The notes under the pieces are model-generated. The model had not been told where the DNA came from. It ran no database searches and saw nothing but the letters and a program-made list of their open reading frames with translations. This document shows, one piece after another, positions 61,377-64,000 of a stretch of DNA of 64,000 nucleotides (within the stretch, counting starts at the first letter, position 1; each line of letters begins with the position of its first letter). A program made the translations under genes and the position numbers. The DNA is from JAFLCL01 sp039809495 (lineage in GTDB: Bacteria; Myxococcota_A; Polyangia; Polyangiales; Sandaracinaceae): positions 1 to 64,000 of the forward strand of contig JBDHVC010000004.1 of NCBI GenBank assembly GCA_039809495.1. The letters run 5' to 3'.

Positions 61377-63937
61377 ACAAGCACCTGCTCGATCTCACCC
61401 TGGTCCTCGCCGACGGCGCCGACGCCTGCGACGACTGCGTCGCCCGCCTGCTCGCCTCGCTCGACGGGCGCGACGGCGTGCTCGCGGCGCACGTGAAGAA
61501 CGAGAAGACCGATCACCCCGAGCTCTGTGTCCACTACGATCCCGAGCGCATCCGCCTCGACGCGCTCGAGCGCCTCGTCCTCGCGGCGGGCGCGGAGCTC
61601 CGCGGCCGCTACGATCACGTCACCGTCCCCCTCGTCGGCCTCGAGCACGCGCGGCACGCGCGGCTCGTCGAGGGCGTGTTCCAGCGAGCCCCCGGCGTGC
61701 TCCACGCCTCCGTCGCCTTCGGCACGCAGCGCATCTACGTCGAGCTCGATCAGAGCGTGACGAGCCGCGAGGCGCTGCGCGCGATCGCCGAGCGCGCCGG
61801 CGTGAGCATCCCGAGCGGCGCGCTCGAGCGAGAGCCGACGCGCCGCGCGGCCCCTCCCCCCGAAACGGCGCACGGCGAGCACGCGCACGGCGAGCACGAC
61901 CACGGCGAGCACGCGCACGGCGAGCACGGCGAGCACGGCGAGCACGGCGAGCACGACCACGCCCACGGCGGCCCCCTCGGCGCCCACGCCGAGCTCGTCG
62001 CGAGCCTCGCCTGCGGGGTCGTCGCCGCGATCGGCTTCGTCCTCGAGCGGGCCGGCCTCGCGACGTGGATCACGACGAGCGTCTACGTGCTCGCCTACCT
62101 CTTCGGCGCCTTCTTCACGCTCCAGGAGGTCGCCGTCGCGCTGCGCGCCCGGCGCTTCGAGATCGACTTCTTGATGCTCCTCGCCGCGATCGGCGCCGCG
62201 GCGCTCGACGCCTGGGCGGAGGGGGCGCTCCTGCTCTTCCTCTTCACCCTGGGTCACGCGCTCGAGGGGTTCGCGATGCGTCGCGCGCGGTCCGCGATCA
62301 CGGGGCTCGCCGAGCTCGTCCCGAAGACCGCGACGCGCCTCGTCGGTGACGACGTCGAAGAGGAGATCCCGCTCTCGGCGCTGCGCGTCGAGGATCGGAT
62401 CCGCGTGAAGCCCAACGCGCGCATCCCCGCCGACGGCGTCGTCGTCGCCGGCACGAGCGAGGTGAACCAGGCGCCGGTGACCGGTGAGAGCGTCTCCGTC
62501 GACAAGCGCCCGACGACCGATCCCGGGTCGGCGAGCGAGGCCTTCGCGGCGCTCGACGAGGCCCACCGCGTGTTCGCGGGGACGATCAACGGCGCGAGCC
62601 CGCTGACGATCCGGGTCGCGCGGGCCGCCAAGGACAGCACGATGGCGCGCGTCGTCGAGATGGTCTCGCGCGCGGCGACGCAGAAGTCGCGCACGCAGCA
62701 CCTCACCGAGCGCTTCGAGCGCGTCTTCGTGCCCGTCATCCTCGTCGTCGTCGTCCTCCTCCTCTTCGCGTGGCTCGTCGTCGACGAGCCCTTCTCGGCG
62801 AGCCTCTACCGCGCGATGGCCGTCCTCGTCGCGGCGAGCCCCTGCGCCCTCGCGATCGCGACGCCGAGCGCGGTGCTCTCGGGCGTCGCGCGCGCGGCGC
62901 GGCGGGGCGTTTTGATCAAGGGCGGCGTGCACCTCGAGATGCTCGGCCGGCTCGACGCGATCGCGTTCGACAAGACGGGCACGCTCACGGAGGGCCGCCC
63001 ACGCCTCGTCGACGTCGTCACGGCCGAGGGCGTGAGCGAGCAGGCGCTGCTCACGCTCGCGCTGGCGCTCGAACGCCGCTCGGATCACCCGCTCGCGCGG
63101 GCCGTCGTCGAAGGCGCGAGCGCGCGGCTCGCCGAGGCGCCTCGGCTCCCCGCGATCGACGAGGTCGTCGACGTCACGGGCTTTGGCCTGCGCGCGCGGA
63201 GCGAAGGCCGCGCCGTCTTCGTCGGGAAGCCCGCGATGGCCGACGGGCCGCTCCCCGACGCCCTCGACGCGACCGTGCGCGAGCTCCGCGAGGCGGGGCG
63301 GACGGTCGTGGTCGTCGGCGAGGGCGGCCGCCTGCTCGGCGCGCTGGGCCTCGCCGACACCCCGCGCGCCGAGGCGCGACGCGTCCTCGACGCGCTCCTT
63401 CGGCTCGGGCTCCGCGAGACCGTCATGCTGACCGGCGACCACCAGAAGGTCGCGGACGCGATCGCCCGCGAGCTCGGCGTCGCGCGCGCCATCGGCGATC
63501 TGCTCCCCGAGGACAAGGTGCGCGCGATCGAGGGGCTCGCGCGCGATCACGGCCTCGTCGCGATGGTGGGCGACGGCGTGAACGACGCCCCGGCGCTCGC
63601 GAACGCGAGCCTCGGCGTCGCGATGGGCGCGGGCGGCTCGGACGTCGCGCTCGAGGCCGCGGACGTCGCGCTCATGGCGAGCGATCTCGAGGCGCTGCCC
63701 TTCGTCATCGAGCTCGGCCGGGCCTCGAGGCGCGTCATCGCCGAGAACCTCTGGGTGAGCCTCGGCATGGTCGCGCTGCTCGTGCCCGCGACCATCGCGG
63801 GCCTCGCGGGGATCGGGCTCGCGGTCGTGCTCCACGAGGGCTCGACGCTCGTCGTGGTCCTGAACGCGCTCCGCCTGCTCGCCTTCGAGCCGCGGCGCGG
63901 CGACGCGTCCAACGTGAGCGCCGCGCTCACGGGATGA
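61373..63937 (+). CDS. P1B-4-type heavy-metal ATPase with His-rich linker
   Basis: 854 aa from a GTG that overlaps the czcA stop (GTGA). Two N-terminal HMA-like domains: the first has CxxC (Cys19, Cys22), the second has HARH at that place. A His-rich linker of HGE repeats follows (about 165-200). The pump core has membrane motif SPC (near 488, in AASPCALAIATP), DKTGT with the phosphorylated Asp near 533, MVGDGVNDAPAL, and HEGST in the last helix (near 820). SPC plus HEGST is typical of P1B-4 (Co/Zn/Cd/Fe exporters). It moves metal to the periplasm, where the Cza pump can take over. Confidence 0.93.
61869..61965 (+). repeat. CACGGCGAG tandem repeat encoding the His-rich linker
   Basis: About ten 9-bp units of CACGGCGAG, some with GCG or GAC inserts, encode His-Gly-Glu repeats. 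The tract probably binds metal and is prone to length change. Confidence 0.8.
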
Positions 63938-63957
63938 ATCCGCCGAGCGAGGCGCGC
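63936..63957 (-). repeat. Dispersed 3'-end repeat, copy 6
   Basis: On the minus strand: GCGCGCCTCGCTCGGCG then GATTC, directly overlapping the stop of the P1B ATPase gene at 63937. The remaining 43 bases to the window edge contain nothing recognised. Confidence 0.5.
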
Positions 63958-64000
63958 CGTCACCCGCTCGAGGGAGCAGGCTCGGCCGGCGGTGCCGGCG

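Overview
The window is very GC-rich (third codon positions almost all G or C) and densely coded on both strands. It looks like chromosomal DNA of a myxobacterium (Myxococcota), probably of the Sandaracinus/Polyangia type. Pointers are a protein with a MYXO-CTERM sorting tail, MopE-type 'CDGxDNDCDG' metal-binding motifs, a membrane Ser/Thr kinase with a PEGA domain, AgmX-like C-terminal domains behind poly-glycine linkers, many lipoproteins and TPR proteins, and an ArsR-methyltransferase regulator next to metH. The genus is inference. No rRNA, tRNA, insertion sequence, phage or CRISPR was seen.

Layout. 1-4.6 kb: the end of a Gly-rich AgmX-like protein, a membrane EF-hand protein, pepA, a small conserved protein, a ComEA-like helix-hairpin-helix protein and hisG. 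4.6-10.6 kb: murA, a Ser/Thr kinase, and divergently a catalytically dead kinase-like protein translationally coupled to a SctJ/YscJ-type lipoprotein. 10.6-14.5 kb: a three-gene biotin-dependent acyl-CoA carboxylase operon (biotin carboxylase, carboxyltransferase, biotin carrier); the carrier has a second, degenerate biotinyl domain. 14.6-21.8 kb: a PHP-domain lipoprotein, a GNAT-like protein, a small lipoprotein and comEC. 21.9-27.6 kb: a complete ISC iron-sulfur operon (iscS-iscU-iscA-hscB-hscA-fdx) headed by a MerR-type regulator with a Cys cluster instead of IscR. 27.7-36 kb: a four-repeat lipoprotein, a rhomboid-fold protein without catalytic residues, an ABC permease, PEGA and TPR proteins and a nucleotide-sugar epimerase. 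36-44 kb: pspA, a large P-loop-like protein with a broken Walker A, an atypical CPA2 antiporter, a DedA protein and an APC permease. 44-52 kb: recJ, apbE-like, sahR-like and metH. 52-55 kb: cell-surface Cys-rich proteins. 55.3-63.9 kb: a heavy-metal efflux operon (small His/Cys protein, CzcC-, CzcB- and CzcA-like proteins, P1B-4 ATPase).

Coherent systems are the ISC operon, the acyl-CoA carboxylase operon, the SahR/metH pair and the metal efflux operon. The less usual material is (i) the pseudokinase/SctJ pair beside an active kinase, (ii) the MerR-type ISC regulator with its own candidate operator, (iii) the carrier protein with one dead biotinyl domain, (iv) catalytically dead rhomboid and P-loop proteins, and (v) a dispersed intergenic repeat, core GCGCGCCTCGCTCGACG, whose six recognised copies all lie just 3' of genes, two of them in hairpin islands. 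All functional calls come from reading translations and motifs by eye; no database search was run.
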